Positions 37,663 through 45,581 of a stretch of DNA of 64,000 bases are shown here, piece after piece (within the stretch, counting starts at the first letter, position 1; each line of letters starts with the position of its first letter). Location: assembly GCA_964402115.1 (NCBI GenBank), contig CAYOBW010000004.1, positions 1 to 64,000 of the forward strand, read 5' to 3'. The notes beneath the pieces were generated by a model, which was not told where the DNA came from, ran no database searches, and saw nothing but the letters and a program-made list of their open reading frames with translations. The translations under genes and the position numbers were made by a program. This DNA comes from CAYOBW01 sp964402115. GTDB lineage: Bacteria > Verrucomicrobiota > Kiritimatiellia > UBA8416 > CAYOBW01.

Positions 37663-39410
37663 CTGCGCTTGTCCGCCATTTGGGGATCGAACATCTCATG
37701 GTTGACGGTCAGGCCCCGGGCCTGGACCTGCTCGAGGAATGTCGGCACCGCGCCGGTCGGGCGGAAGTAGCCCTGGACCTTGCCGCCCTCGTCGATGCCG
37801 GTTTGCACGTACTCGAAGATGTCCTGCATCGTGATCTGCTCGCTCTCGAGGCCGACGATCTCCGTGACCTTGGTCACCTTGCGCGAGCCGTCGCTGAAGC
37901 GCTGCTCATGCACGATGAGGTCGATGGCGGCGGCAATCTGCTCCCGGATCGCGCGCACGGGCAAGTCCATGCCGGACATCAGCACCATGGTCTCGAGGCG
38001 GGAGATGACGTCGCGGGGCGTATTGGCATGCACCGTCGTCAGCGACCCGTCATGGCCGGTGTTCATGGCCTGCAGCATGTCCAGCGCCTCTCCGCCGCGC
38101 ACTTCGCCGACGACGATGCGGTCCGGGCGCATGCGCAGCGAATTGCGCACGAGGTCGCGAATCATGACGGCCCCGCGCCCCTCGATGTTGGGGGGGCGGG
38201 CTTCAAGCCGTACGACGTGCTCCTGGTTCAGCCGCAATTCCGCGGCGTCTTCGATCGTGACAATGCGTTCCGTATTCGGCAGGTAGCAGCTGAAGACGTT
38301 GAGCAGCGTCGTCTTTCCTGACCCCGTGCCGCCCGAGATGATGATGTTCTTGCGGAGCAGCACGCAGGTATGCACGAAGTCAGCGATGTCAGCCGTGAGC
38401 GTGTTGAAGCGAATCAAGTCGCGGTCGGTGTAGGGGCGCTTGGAGAACTTGCGGATCGTCAGGCAGGGCCCGACGAGCGAGAGGGGGTGAATGATGGCGT
38501 TCACGCGCGAACCATCCGGCAGGCGCGCGTCCACGTACGGCTGGCTTTCGTCGATGCGCCGGCCGATGGGTGCGACGATGCGCTCGATGATGGCGAGGAC
38601 GGAGTCGTTGTCCATGAAGAACTTGTCGGTCTTGATCAGACGCCCGCCGCGCTCGACGTAGACCTGGTCATGTCCGTTCACCATGATTTCGGTCACGCTT
38701 TCGTCCGCCAGGTAATCCTCGAGCGGCCCCAGTCCCAGCGCCTCCTCCTGGAGGTCTTTGATCAGCCGTTCGGGATCCACGCCGGGCGGCAGCCGGGGCG
38801 CGACGTCGCGCACGATGTCGCGGATGGTCTTGGCGGCGCGCTGGCGCAGTTCGTCCTGGCCGATCCGGGATGCCGTCAGCCGCTTGATGTCCAGCCGCTC
38901 GACCAGCTCGCGCTGGATCTGCTGCATGATCGAGCGCTGTTGGAGCAACTCGGGTGCGAGCCGACGGTTGGGGTCGACGACGGCGGGCCCGGACAGCGGG
39001 GGGGGCGGCACGAAAGCGGGCGGGGGGGGTGGGGGGGGCGGGGCTGGCGGCGCGGCGTCGGTCACGGCCGGCGGGGGTTGGGGCGAGGTCGGCGCCGCGG
39101 CCGCCCGTGCCCGCACGACCAGCTCAAAGGGGCCAATGCCGACCCGCTGGCCGGGCATCAGCGCCACGCGCCCGTGAATCGCCACGTCGTCGATCCGGGT
39201 GCCCGCATGGGCGTCCAGGTCCTCGATCCAGCAGGTCTCCGGACGGATGGTCAGGATGGCGTGGCGGTGCTCCACGTTGGCGTGGGAGAGCCGGATCTTG
39301 CAGTCCTCATCGCTGCCCACCGAGTAGATGCCGGGATCGACGGGGAAGACCAGCGGCTCCTTGCCGGGGCGCCTGATCTCGAGCTCGATCGTATCGTTCA
39401 TGACGTCCAT
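37659..39410 (-). CDS. cpaF: FHA domain-CpaF/TadA Tad pilus ATPase fusion
   Basis: 583-residue secretion ATPase. Residues about 5-100 are an FHA domain (YSVGSDEDCKIRLSHANVEH with RHA and a GTRIDD end), then a Pro/Ala linker with long proline runs (about 107-140), then the CpaF motor: GLGPLEDYLADESVTEIMVN, the Walker A GGTGSGKTT at about 360-368, the acidic IEDAAELRL, and the His-box-like GSLTTVHANTP. CpaF powers Tad/Flp pilus polymerisation at the cytoplasmic face; FHA domains bind phospho-Thr peptides. Start ATG 39410 has GGAGA upstream; a TTG at 39422 is less likely. G-rich template strand at 38998-39043. Confidence 0.93.
   Translation of the reverse strand: MDVMNDTIELEIRRPGKEPLVFPVDPGIYSVGSDEDCKIRLSHANVEHRHAILTIRPETCWIEDLDAHAGTRIDDVAIHGRVALMPGQRVGIGPFELVVRARAAAAPTSPQPPPAVTDAAPPAPPPPPPPPAFVPPPPLSGPAVVDPNRRLAPELLQQRSIMQQIQRELVERLDIKRLTASRIGQDELRQRAAKTIRDIVRDVAPRLPPGVDPERLIKDLQEEALGLGPLEDYLADESVTEIMVNGHDQVYVERGGRLIKTDKFFMDNDSVLAIIERIVAPIGRRIDESQPYVDARLPDGSRVNAIIHPLSLVGPCLTIRKFSKRPYTDRDLIRFNTLTADIADFVHTCVLLRKNIIISGGTGSGKTTLLNVFSCYLPNTERIVTIEDAAELRLNQEHVVRLEARPPNIEGRGAVMIRDLVRNSLRMRPDRIVVGEVRGGEALDMLQAMNTGHDGSLTTVHANTPRDVISRLETMVLMSGMDLPVRAIREQIAAAIDLIVHEQRFSDGSRKVTKVTEIVGLESEQITMQDIFEYVQTGIDEGGKVQGYFRPTGAVPTFLEQVQARGLTVNHEMFDPQMADKRR
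39018..39043 (+). other. G-quadruplex-forming motif on the template strand of cpaF
   Basis: GGG-C-G8-T-G8-C-GGGG has four G-runs of at least three bases and 1-nt loops, preceded by another G8 run at 38998-39005. It encodes the poly-Pro linker on the opposite strand. Confidence 0.6.
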
Positions 39411-39451
39411 GCCTGTCTCCAATCGCAGTCAGCCGCGCGCCTGGCGCCCGG

Positions 39452-40267
39452 TCACAGGTTCTTGTGACGGATCGTGCGCTGGCGGTTCATGTTAAGCTCC
39501 GGCAGCATCGTCTCAAGCTGTTGGAAGTTGATCTCCGGCAGGTTCTTCTCGAAGCTGACATCCTCCGGATTGCGCAGCGTCAGCGTGAGGGAGCCCTTCA
39601 TTTGCTGGGCGAAGACCAGCAATTCCGCCTCGCGGGGGGTTACCTCGAGCGTGACGGTGCTATACGACCGCGCGCGGCGGTTGTCGGACTCGCCGAAGGA
39701 GCCGCGGGCGAGATCCTGCCCCGTGGCCAGCACGGTTACATCCTGGAGGACCGTAAGGGTGACGGACTCCATCTCCTTCTCGTCCTGCTTGGAAGGGAAC
39801 GCAAACGTGCCGAGGACGTCGACCTTGTCGTTAGGTTCCACCATGCCGCTGACCGCGTTGGCCCCCGAAACGGCAATGGAGAGCGCCCGGAGTTCCCGCT
39901 TGACCATGGGTGCGAGCGAGGCCCCGATCCGGCCGCCCTCGATGTCGGTCCAGAAGATCGGCTTGCCCTTGGTAAGCGCGAGCAGCGTGCTCTTGCCGAG
40001 CAGCATGGGTCCGTCGGCGTGCCTGACGGCGCGGTCGCCCACGGCCATCTCGAAACACTCCAGGATGGTCAGGTCCGACTGGCGCAGGATCGAACCGCTC
40101 GGCAGGTCACGGGTGGTGACCATGACCGTGACTTTACGGGCGCCCGCCAGGATCTCGTTCTTCATGGCGAGCAACTCGTTACGCTTCGCCTTGAGGTACT
40201 GGTGGGTAAGGATACCCGCCAGCAGGCCGATGCAGATGGATACGATCGGAATGATCTTCTGCTTCAT
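39452..40267 (-). CDS. cpaB: Flp pilus assembly protein CpaB (RcpC)
   Basis: 271-residue periplasmic protein with one N-terminal anchor (MKQKIIPIVSICIGLLAGI). The SAF-type domain holds TTRDLPSGSILRQSDLTI and the CpaB motif NAVSGMVEPNDKVDVLGTF; LTVLQDVTVLATGQDL and VTLEVTPREAELLVFAQQ complete the family pattern. It probably stabilises the secretin in the periplasm. GAGGGAG lies 4 nt before the chosen ATG 40267; an earlier start is possible but less well positioned. The secretin CpaC, its usual partner, is not in the window. Confidence 0.92.
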   Translation of the reverse strand: MKQKIIPIVSICIGLLAGILTHQYLKAKRNELLAMKNEILAGARKVTVMVTTRDLPSGSILRQSDLTILECFEMAVGDRAVRHADGPMLLGKSTLLALTKGKPIFWTDIEGGRIGASLAPMVKRELRALSIAVSGANAVSGMVEPNDKVDVLGTFAFPSKQDEKEMESVTLTVLQDVTVLATGQDLARGSFGESDNRRARSYSTVTLEVTPREAELLVFAQQMKGSLTLTLRNPEDVSFEKNLPEINFQQLETMLPELNMNRQRTIRHKNL

Positions 40268-40317
40268 AAACGCTCCCTCTTCGTAAGACGCCAACCCGCG
40301 GGCGATGCGCAGGGAAT

Positions 40318-41058
40318 CTATTTACCCGCTCCGAGTTCCTTGTGCAACACCGTAATCCGGGTTTGTCCGTCGGCCGTCGGCATCGCGTGCACGATGGCGA
40401 TGCGGCCGCGGTTCTGGTAGAAGCGCAGGCCCCCCTCGGCGGGGGACGCGAGGTCGGGCTGCCCGGGCTGCGGCTGCCAGCCGTTACGGGTGAGGGCCTC
40501 ATGGTAGAAGCGGAAGACCTCGGTTGCGGAGGCGGAGGAGCGAGCCACCGCGACCCCGAGGGCCGTTTCAGCGTTGCGGGCGTAGAAGAGCGGCAGGCTG
40601 GCGGGGAAAGCCGGCAGCTCGCGCAACGCGTGGGTGGCGGGTGGCGTACGGGAGGCCTCGTAGTCGGCGCGGGACTGGTCGCAGAGCATCACGACGGTGC
40701 GGGCGATGTCGCCCACCTGGAGGGCCACGCAGCGGACGACCGTGCCGCCGTCAGCGAGCTCTCCAAGGGCGAGCGAGCCGCCGTCGTGTCGCAGCTGGAT
40801 GCCCGGCAGGGACCGTCGCATGGTTGCCACGGAGCGGGTCAGGCCGTTCTCGAAGGCGACGACGGTCAGGTGTCCCTGCCCGCCGTTGAGTTCGATGTCG
40901 GCCTCGTAAAGCACGCGGGCGCCGGCCTGTTCCAGCGCCCGCACGGCGCGTCCGGCCGTGCCCCAGCGCAGGAAGACGCGGGCGGCTGCCGGTGGCGCGG
41001 GCAGCCAGAACACGGCAAGCAGAGCGGCGAGCAGGATGGCGGGGAGTCTCTTGCGCAT
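40318..41058 (-). CDS. hypothetical exported protein in the Tad locus
   Basis: 246 residues. A Sec signal (MRKRLPAILLAALLAVFW...AAARVF) is followed by a soluble alpha/beta-looking region with two internal parts (about 30-130 and 150-246), the second containing FRFYHEALTRNGWQPQPGQP, reminiscent of small periplasmic domains that appear in pilus loci. No catalytic motif is recognised. It lies 50 nt before cpaB and 11 nt after a TadE-like gene, so a pilus-associated role is likely from context only. Confidence 0.7.
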   Translation of the reverse strand: MRKRLPAILLAALLAVFWLPAPPAAARVFLRWGTAGRAVRALEQAGARVLYEADIELNGGQGHLTVVAFENGLTRSVATMRRSLPGIQLRHDGGSLALGELADGGTVVRCVALQVGDIARTVVMLCDQSRADYEASRTPPATHALRELPAFPASLPLFYARNAETALGVAVARSSASATEVFRFYHEALTRNGWQPQPGQPDLASPAEGGLRFYQNRGRIAIVHAMPTADGQTRITVLHKELGAGK

Positions 41059-41069
41059 GGTGGCGGGGA

Positions 41070-41609
41070 TCAGTAGATGCCGGTGCTCCAGGTCAGCCAG
41101 ACTTCGCTCTCCACGTCGATGCTCTTGGCTCTGTAGATCAGCGACTGCACGGCGGGAAGGAGGCTGACCTCGCGGGAATCGTATCCGCGGACAAGGCCGA
41201 ACGCCTCGATCGGCTCCTGGCCGGCGCGCATCCGGCTGACGGCGTTCAGGGGGATGCGGTCGAGCGCGTTCCAGTCGCCCATATCGCCCGCGGCGCGGTC
41301 CACAATCACGCCCCGGAAGCGTCCGGTGTCGCCGTCTTCAGCCTCGTCGTCGCGCGTGTAGCGCTTGCGATCCGCGGCTTCGTTCCAGTCGCGGATGAAG
41401 CGTGCATGGCCGTCGCGGTAAAGCATGTTGAGCGCGTTATTGCCGGCTTCCTGCCGCGCGGCCACCTGGGTGTCCGCGTGCGCGCGGGTGAGTGTCGTTA
41501 CCTGGAGCAGGCCCGCGAAGATCGCTAGCATGGCCACCAGGCCGACAATCATCTCGATCAGCGCCTGGCCGCCCTTGCCAGCTTCAGTATCCGTGCGCGT
41601 GCTGTCCAT
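41070..41609 (-). CDS. TadE-like minor pilin (pseudopilin)
   Basis: 179 residues. The prepilin-type site is GKGGQALIEMIVGLVAMLAI: cleavage between Gly14 and Gln15, Glu at +5, then a 20-residue hydrophobic helix. The rest (about 40-179) is soluble with an RDGHARFIRDWNEAADRKRY region. ATG 41609 has GGAG just upstream (GAGGAGC) and keeps the leader short; a longer upstream frame is not needed. TadE/F pseudopilins probably initiate or cap Flp pili. Confidence 0.85.
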   Translation of the reverse strand: MDSTRTDTEAGKGGQALIEMIVGLVAMLAIFAGLLQVTTLTRAHADTQVAARQEAGNNALNMLYRDGHARFIRDWNEAADRKRYTRDDEAEDGDTGRFRGVIVDRAAGDMGDWNALDRIPLNAVSRMRAGQEPIEAFGLVRGYDSREVSLLPAVQSLIYRAKSIDVESEVWLTWSTGIY

Positions 41610-41647
41610 AATGCTCCTCGCCGAAGGGGGGCGCCCCGCCCGGCGCC

Positions 41648-43120
41648 TCAATGGCCATGGTGTGTGCCGCCGCCCCCGCCGCCGCCCCCGCCGCCCCCGT
41701 GGACGTTGCATTGAGCGCTGAATTGGTTAAGCCAGGTGACACCCGTCCGGCGAAAAGTGGGATTCTCCCAGGTCAGCAGCTGCGTGCAGTAGTGGCACCC
41801 CGGTGTGCAACCGGCCGGCCCGCGCTCCATGTAGACCGGGAGGTGGCGCTCGATGTGCTGGCGCCACTGGAGGTTGTAACCGCCGCCATCGCCCCCCGAG
41901 GCCGTATCCACGGGAATGAGCCGCACGTCCGTATAGGCGGGCAGCACGAGGCTGTATTCGTTCGGCCGGTCTTCGGTGCTCAGGCTGCCGAAGGGCTTGG
42001 CCGCCGCGGTCCAAACGAGCGAATTCGTGGTCAGGCGGCCGTGGGCGCCGGGCGTCAGCCGCCCGACCGTCGTCGCAACGCGGACGGCGGCGTCGGCGCC
42101 GGCGTAGTCGTACTGCTGCTTGACGGTGCCGACGGCCGGGAACGGGTCGCTGTCCGGCCCGCCCGCCAGCGAGATGCGGTCCCAGCGTCCCCACCGCGTC
42201 TCGTCATACACGTACCACGTGGCCCTCGTCGTCATGCCCGTTGTGTTGAGGTTCCCCTCCAGATGCCTGGCGACGGCCATGTCGGCCACGGTTCCGAAGT
42301 CAACGAACGCAGCCATCCGCGCGTTGAACTTCGCGAGTCCCAGCCCGTAGACCTCGCTGTTGTGGGGCTCGAAGCGGGGCACCTGGGGGAGGTCCGCCCA
42401 CCAGCACGGGAAGAAGTTGTCGTAGTCCTCGAGCAGGTTGGGGGCGTTGTGATAGAACCAGCACCAGTTCCGGCCTGCCACCGCCTCGTAGAAGCGGATC
42501 ATGTACAGGTAATGCCCCTCGGTGACGTCGCCATAGTAGTCGACGTTGTCGGGGCCAGCGGCAATCCCCTCTCTGGCGGCATAGTCCAGCATGTCCGCGT
42601 ACTCGAGCCAGCAGTTGGGGTAGGGTTCCGGGAACATCATCTCGCCGTTCGCCCCGACCGCGCGCGTGTACTCGGTGCGCACCCGGTTCGCATGTTCGCG
42701 CATGAGCTGGTCGAACTCCGGATTGCGGTAGATTCCGTTGTTCTTGGCGCCCTGCTGCGAGGCGACGAGGGCGATCATCGGCCCGACGTAGAGCAGACGG
42801 GCCTGGAGGTTGGTGATCGACTCGGACGTCTCGCGGTCGTTTGCGCTGAGCGCCAGCGCCTGCAGCAGGTTCAGGTCACCCACGAGGTTGAGCGTGATGC
42901 CTTGCCAGCGGGAGGCCATCAGCGCGGCGGCGTCCCCGCCGTTCTGGGTCAGGTTCTTGACGTAGATGATCTTGTGCAGGTCGAAGTTCCAGATCACCAT
43001 GAACGCAAGGATCACGAGCACCATCAGGAAGAAGATGGCGGTCTGACCGCGCTTGCGGCGCGGCCGCGCGCGCGTTGGCGCCACGTCAGTCCCCACGGGT
43101 TGATCAGAGTGAGAAGTCAT
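41648..43120 (-). CDS. TadG-like pilus-associated protein with C-terminal glycine run
   Basis: 490 residues. Basic N-terminus (RARPRRKRGQTAIFFLMVLV) with the TadG-type G-Q-x-A-I site and one transmembrane helix; the long periplasmic part is rich in Trp, Tyr and Asn (ANDRETSES...NGEMMFPEPYPNCW, NWCWFYHNAPNLL) and includes several paired Cys (CTPGCHYCTQ). The last 20 residues are a Gly run ending THHGH, which could bind metal. Overlaps the upstream TadE-like gene by 17 nt. A structural partner of the pilus or a host-facing adhesin are both possible. Confidence 0.78.
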   Translation of the reverse strand: MTSHSDQPVGTDVAPTRARPRRKRGQTAIFFLMVLVILAFMVIWNFDLHKIIYVKNLTQNGGDAAALMASRWQGITLNLVGDLNLLQALALSANDRETSESITNLQARLLYVGPMIALVASQQGAKNNGIYRNPEFDQLMREHANRVRTEYTRAVGANGEMMFPEPYPNCWLEYADMLDYAAREGIAAGPDNVDYYGDVTEGHYLYMIRFYEAVAGRNWCWFYHNAPNLLEDYDNFFPCWWADLPQVPRFEPHNSEVYGLGLAKFNARMAAFVDFGTVADMAVARHLEGNLNTTGMTTRATWYVYDETRWGRWDRISLAGGPDSDPFPAVGTVKQQYDYAGADAAVRVATTVGRLTPGAHGRLTTNSLVWTAAAKPFGSLSTEDRPNEYSLVLPAYTDVRLIPVDTASGGDGGGYNLQWRQHIERHLPVYMERGPAGCTPGCHYCTQLLTWENPTFRRTGVTWLNQFSAQCNVHGGGGGGGGGGGTHHGH

Positions 43121-43790
43121 TGAGGTAGAGCGGGTAGTGGTTTTCGATCCAGGCCTCCGCCGAGAGGCTGACCGTATCGCGGTTGTAGTAGACGCGGTGC
43201 AATGGCACCCAGAGTTGGTACTCCTGGCCGATGGTCACGCGCAACTGGTTGGCGGCCTCGGTGATGTGCCGGTCGATGGTATCCCACCGGTCGTAGTCGA
43301 GAACGTACGCGGCGCGCGCCGCGTTATCGCTGTAGAGGTAGTCGGGGATACGCGCGGCCTCGAGCTGGTATTGCAGGGAGCTGGGCTCCGCGTCGCGCAC
43401 AACGGTGTCCCAGAGCTCGCCCGGCTTGAGCGTGTTGATCATGCCGCGCAAGAATGGATCGTCGTTCTGGAAGGCCGGTTCGATAAGCTTGCCGGCATTG
43501 GGAATACTCGCAACGCGCACCGACTTGGTCACCATCCAGCCGTTGAGGCCGACGGTCTTGGCGCGTGCGCCGCGCGCCGCCGCGTGCGAGAGGATCTCGC
43601 GGGCAGCAAACACCTGGGAGACCTGGAACAGGCCGAAGAACACCAGGCAAATCATCGCCATCGCCAGGCAGGCTTCGATCATCGACTGACCGCTGCGACT
43701 GCCCGCCTGACGTTCCCGGCTGGTTTCAGACCAGCCGGCCAGCCGGTCTGTTCGACCGGCCGGCCTGCCTGTGAAACCGGTGTGTGACAT
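43104..43790 (-). CDS. TadE-like pseudopilin with repeat-derived N-terminal extension
   Basis: 228 residues. Cleavage motif SGQSMIEACLAMAMICLVFFG: Gly34-Gln35, Glu39 (+5), hydrophobic helix to about 57. The 33-residue leader is long for a class III pilin and is encoded by two GC-rich hairpins (43718-43760), with sequence GRPAGRTDRLAGWSE. The mature part is soluble (VRDAEPSSLQYQLEAARIPDY). The only ATG that retains the cleavage motif is 43790, 3 nt after the Flp gene stop (43794). Confidence 0.82.
   Translation of the reverse strand: MSHTGFTGRPAGRTDRLAGWSETSRERQAGSRSGQSMIEACLAMAMICLVFFGLFQVSQVFAAREILSHAAARGARAKTVGLNGWMVTKSVRVASIPNAGKLIEPAFQNDDPFLRGMINTLKPGELWDTVVRDAEPSSLQYQLEAARIPDYLYSDNAARAAYVLDYDRWDTIDRHITEAANQLRVTIGQEYQLWVPLHRVYYNRDTVSLSAEAWIENHYPLYLNDFSL
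43718..43760. repeat. two adjacent 7-bp-stem hairpins inside the TadE-like coding sequence
   Basis: GGCTGGT-TTCAG-ACCAGCC (43718-43736) and GCCGGTC-TGTTC-GACCGGC (43742-43760) both have 7-bp stems and 5-nt loops. They encode the extended leader of the pilin. Confidence 0.7.
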
Positions 43791-43793
43791 GGC

Positions 43794-44033
43794 TTAACTG
43801 CCGGAACCGCTCTCGTTGAGCTGCTTCAGCCAGTCGTGCGACTTGGTGTTCAGTGCATCGTCCTTGGCCGACGAGTCGCCGCCCAGTTCCTCGACGGCGC
43901 CGCCAAGCTTCGCGCGGATCGTGTCGCTGAAGACGCCGAAGATGGCGATGGCAGCAATAGCCACGATCACAACGATGATGATGTACTCGACCATCGTCTG
44001 ACCACTTTTCCTGTTCGTACGGCGCTTCTGCAT
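43794..44033 (-). CDS. flp: Flp-family major pilin
   Basis: 79 residues, a small Flp pilin. Class III leader MQKRRTNRKSG, cleaved before Gln12, with Glu16 at +5 and a hydrophobic helix (QTMVEYIIIVVIVAIAAIAI), then a soluble tail FSDTIRAKLGGAVEEL. ATG 44033 has GGGAGGAG 5 nt upstream; a 20-residue upstream extension from 44093 has no ribosome-binding site. Probably the main subunit. The processing prepilin peptidase (CpaA/TadV) is not in the window. Confidence 0.9.
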   Translation of the reverse strand: MQKRRTNRKSGQTMVEYIIIVVIVAIAAIAIFGVFSDTIRAKLGGAVEELGGDSSAKDDALNTKSHDWLKQLNESGSGS

Positions 44034-44096
44034 GTCTCCTCCCGCTGTGCTTGCCACGCGAGTTGTCCCACCCGCGCTGGTGACTGGCCCCATTCG

Positions 44097-44297
44097 TCAG
44101 GGATACTCGGATGCCACCAAGTCGAGTACCCGTCCACTGTGTTCGCGAAAAGTATACAGGAAAACCGAAAGCATGACAACGGCAGCTATCAGCATGCCCG
44201 CCACCAGCATGTACTCCACAGCTGCCTGCCCGCTGCGCCGCATCCCTGCCGCGGCAAAAACGACCTCGCGTGCGCGGCTTGACCAAACTACCTTCAT
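44097..44297 (-). CDS. second Flp-like minor pilin
   Basis: 66 residues; prepilin site RRSGQAAVEYMLVAGMLIAA: cleavage Gly23-Gln24, Glu28 (+5), followed by a long helix and a very short tail (REHSGRVLDLVASEYP). Differs from the adjacent Flp in lacking a soluble domain. ATG 44297 begins a 23-residue leader; an alternative start MRRSGQ at 44243 would give a shorter one. First gene of the tad operon, 63 nt before flp. May be an alternative or minor subunit. Confidence 0.75.
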   Translation of the reverse strand: MKVVWSSRAREVVFAAAGMRRSGQAAVEYMLVAGMLIAAVVMLSVFLYTFREHSGRVLDLVASEYP

Positions 44298-44304
44298 CGA
44301 GACG

Positions 44305-44333
44305 ACCCTAGCACCTTGACGATTGCGTGTAAA
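44305..44333 (-). promoter_or_regulatory. possible promoter of the tad operon, overlapping the divergent promoter
   Basis: Minus strand TTTACA (44333-44328), 17-nt spacer, TAGGGT (44310-44305), matching 5/6 and 3/6. The start site would lie at about the ATG (44297), suggesting a leaderless or nearly leaderless message, or use of the internal start at 44243. Confidence 0.3.
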
Positions 44334-44343
44334 CGGTTATCAT
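44316..44343 (+). promoter_or_regulatory. sigma70-type promoter of the zinc-finger/kinase operon
   Basis: TTGACG (44316-44321), 16-nt spacer, TATCAT (44338-44343); both 5/6 matches. Predicted start near 44350, only a base or two before the ATG at 44352. Confidence 0.55.
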
Positions 44344-44351
44344 CCCTTTTC

Positions 44352-45581
44352 ATGAGTAACGACCGCCTGGCCCGTTTATTGCCTTTGACGCAGGGTTCGT
44401 GGGGGGGGAAGGTGCGCCTCCTCGCGTGCTTGCTCGCGTGTGCGGTGGCGCTGCCCCTGCTGGCGGCTCTGGTGGTGTGTCCGAAGTGCGGATACGAGGT
44501 GGAACCTGCCCCGGCCTGCTCTCACTGCCAGTCCGCGCTGCCCGATGCCCCGCCGCCGGTTCCACTGCCGTCGGCCCCGGTCACCCCCGCCGCCCCGGCG
44601 CCTGCGGCCGATGGGGCCGGCGCGGAGGGAACCGTCGCGTCGCCCGGGGGCGGGAAGGGCACGGTCCTGCCGGCAGCCGTGGTGACGGAGGAGGTCGAGC
44701 TCGGTCGGAAGCAACTCAAAGAAGGTAACCTGGAAATGGCCCGCCTCTATTTCCTGAATGCCGCGGCGCTCGATCAGCTGACCGACCCGTCGCAGCCCCG
44801 GCCGCAGGCCGAAGATATCGTGGCGCTGGTTGAGCGCTGCGACGGCGGGGGGCAGAAAGTCCAGCGCAAGTGCCCGACCTGCGGGGGCCGTGGGACGGGC
44901 ATCATGCGGGCCTTGCACCTGAAGGGCGATTCGCGCGGCGACGTCGAGTTGCTCGAGGCGAGCGGGGCGAAGTGCGTCGACTGCGGCGGTTCCGGGTTCG
45001 TCATGGAGCACGGCACCTGCAACGACCGCCGCTACGTGATCGGGCGGTCGCTGAACCGCTTCACGCAGCTGCAGCAGGCGCGCAAGTACGTGGCCGTGGG
45101 GGGCGCCTGGGTGCCCCGCACCGCCGCGCCGGAACTCAATAGCGCCCAGCGGGTGCAGCTGCAGCGGGCGACGGCCAGCCCGTGCGCCGAGTGCGCGGGC
45201 ATCGGGCGGATGGACTGCGCGAAGTGCAACGGCCAGGGCTGGATCAAGTGCCCGAACCGCGACTGTGTGAAGGGGCGCGTGCAGACGGAGCGCAAGAGCG
45301 AACTGACGCGCTTCACGACGAAACATAGCGAGCCATGTCCCATGTGCCAGGGGCGGACCCGTGTGTCGTGCGAGCCATGCCAGGGCAAGGGCAGCGTGCT
45401 GTGCGAGGTCTGCAAGGGCACCGGACAACGCGCGATCTGCACCAAGTGCGCGGGGCAGGGGCTCGCGCCGTGCCGGCGCTGCAACGGCTCGGGGCGCTAC
45501 CGCGACAAGGCGTGCGACACCTGCGGCGGCGCGGGCACGGCTGTATGTACGACGTGCAATGGGGATGGTCGCAAAAGATGA
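44352..45581 (+). CDS. exported or membrane protein with DnaJ-type CxxCxGxG zinc-finger repeats
   Basis: 409 residues. N-terminal hydrophobic segment (VRLLACLLACAVALPLLAAL), a CPKC...CSHC zinc ribbon, a Pro/Ala linker, a helix-rich TPR-like region (about 120-160) and then twelve CxxC motifs, mostly followed by GxG (CPTCGGRG, CVDCGGSG, CAECAGIG, CAKCNGQG, CEPCQGKG, CEVCKGTG, CRRCNGSG, CDTCGGAG). These resemble the DnaJ zinc-binding domain but without a J domain. ATG 44352 would be leaderless from the promoter above; a GTG at 44412 after a G-rich purine tract is an alternative giving a normal leader. Stop overlaps the kinase start (ATGA). Confidence 0.82.
   Translation: MSNDRLARLLPLTQGSWGGKVRLLACLLACAVALPLLAALVVCPKCGYEVEPAPACSHCQSALPDAPPPVPLPSAPVTPAAPAPAADGAGAEGTVASPGGGKGTVLPAAVVTEEVELGRKQLKEGNLEMARLYFLNAAALDQLTDPSQPRPQAEDIVALVERCDGGGQKVQRKCPTCGGRGTGIMRALHLKGDSRGDVELLEASGAKCVDCGGSGFVMEHGTCNDRRYVIGRSLNRFTQLQQARKYVAVGGAWVPRTAAPELNSAQRVQLQRATASPCAECAGIGRMDCAKCNGQGWIKCPNRDCVKGRVQTERKSELTRFTTKHSEPCPMCQGRTRVSCEPCQGKGSVLCEVCKGTGQRAICTKCAGQGLAPCRRCNGSGRYRDKACDTCGGAGTAVCTTCNGDGRKR

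Noticed and set aside
35740..37770. A 676-codon plus-strand frame opposite tadB/tadC
   Set aside because: Composition His/Glu/Arg-rich and repetitive, overlaps two clear T2SF genes.
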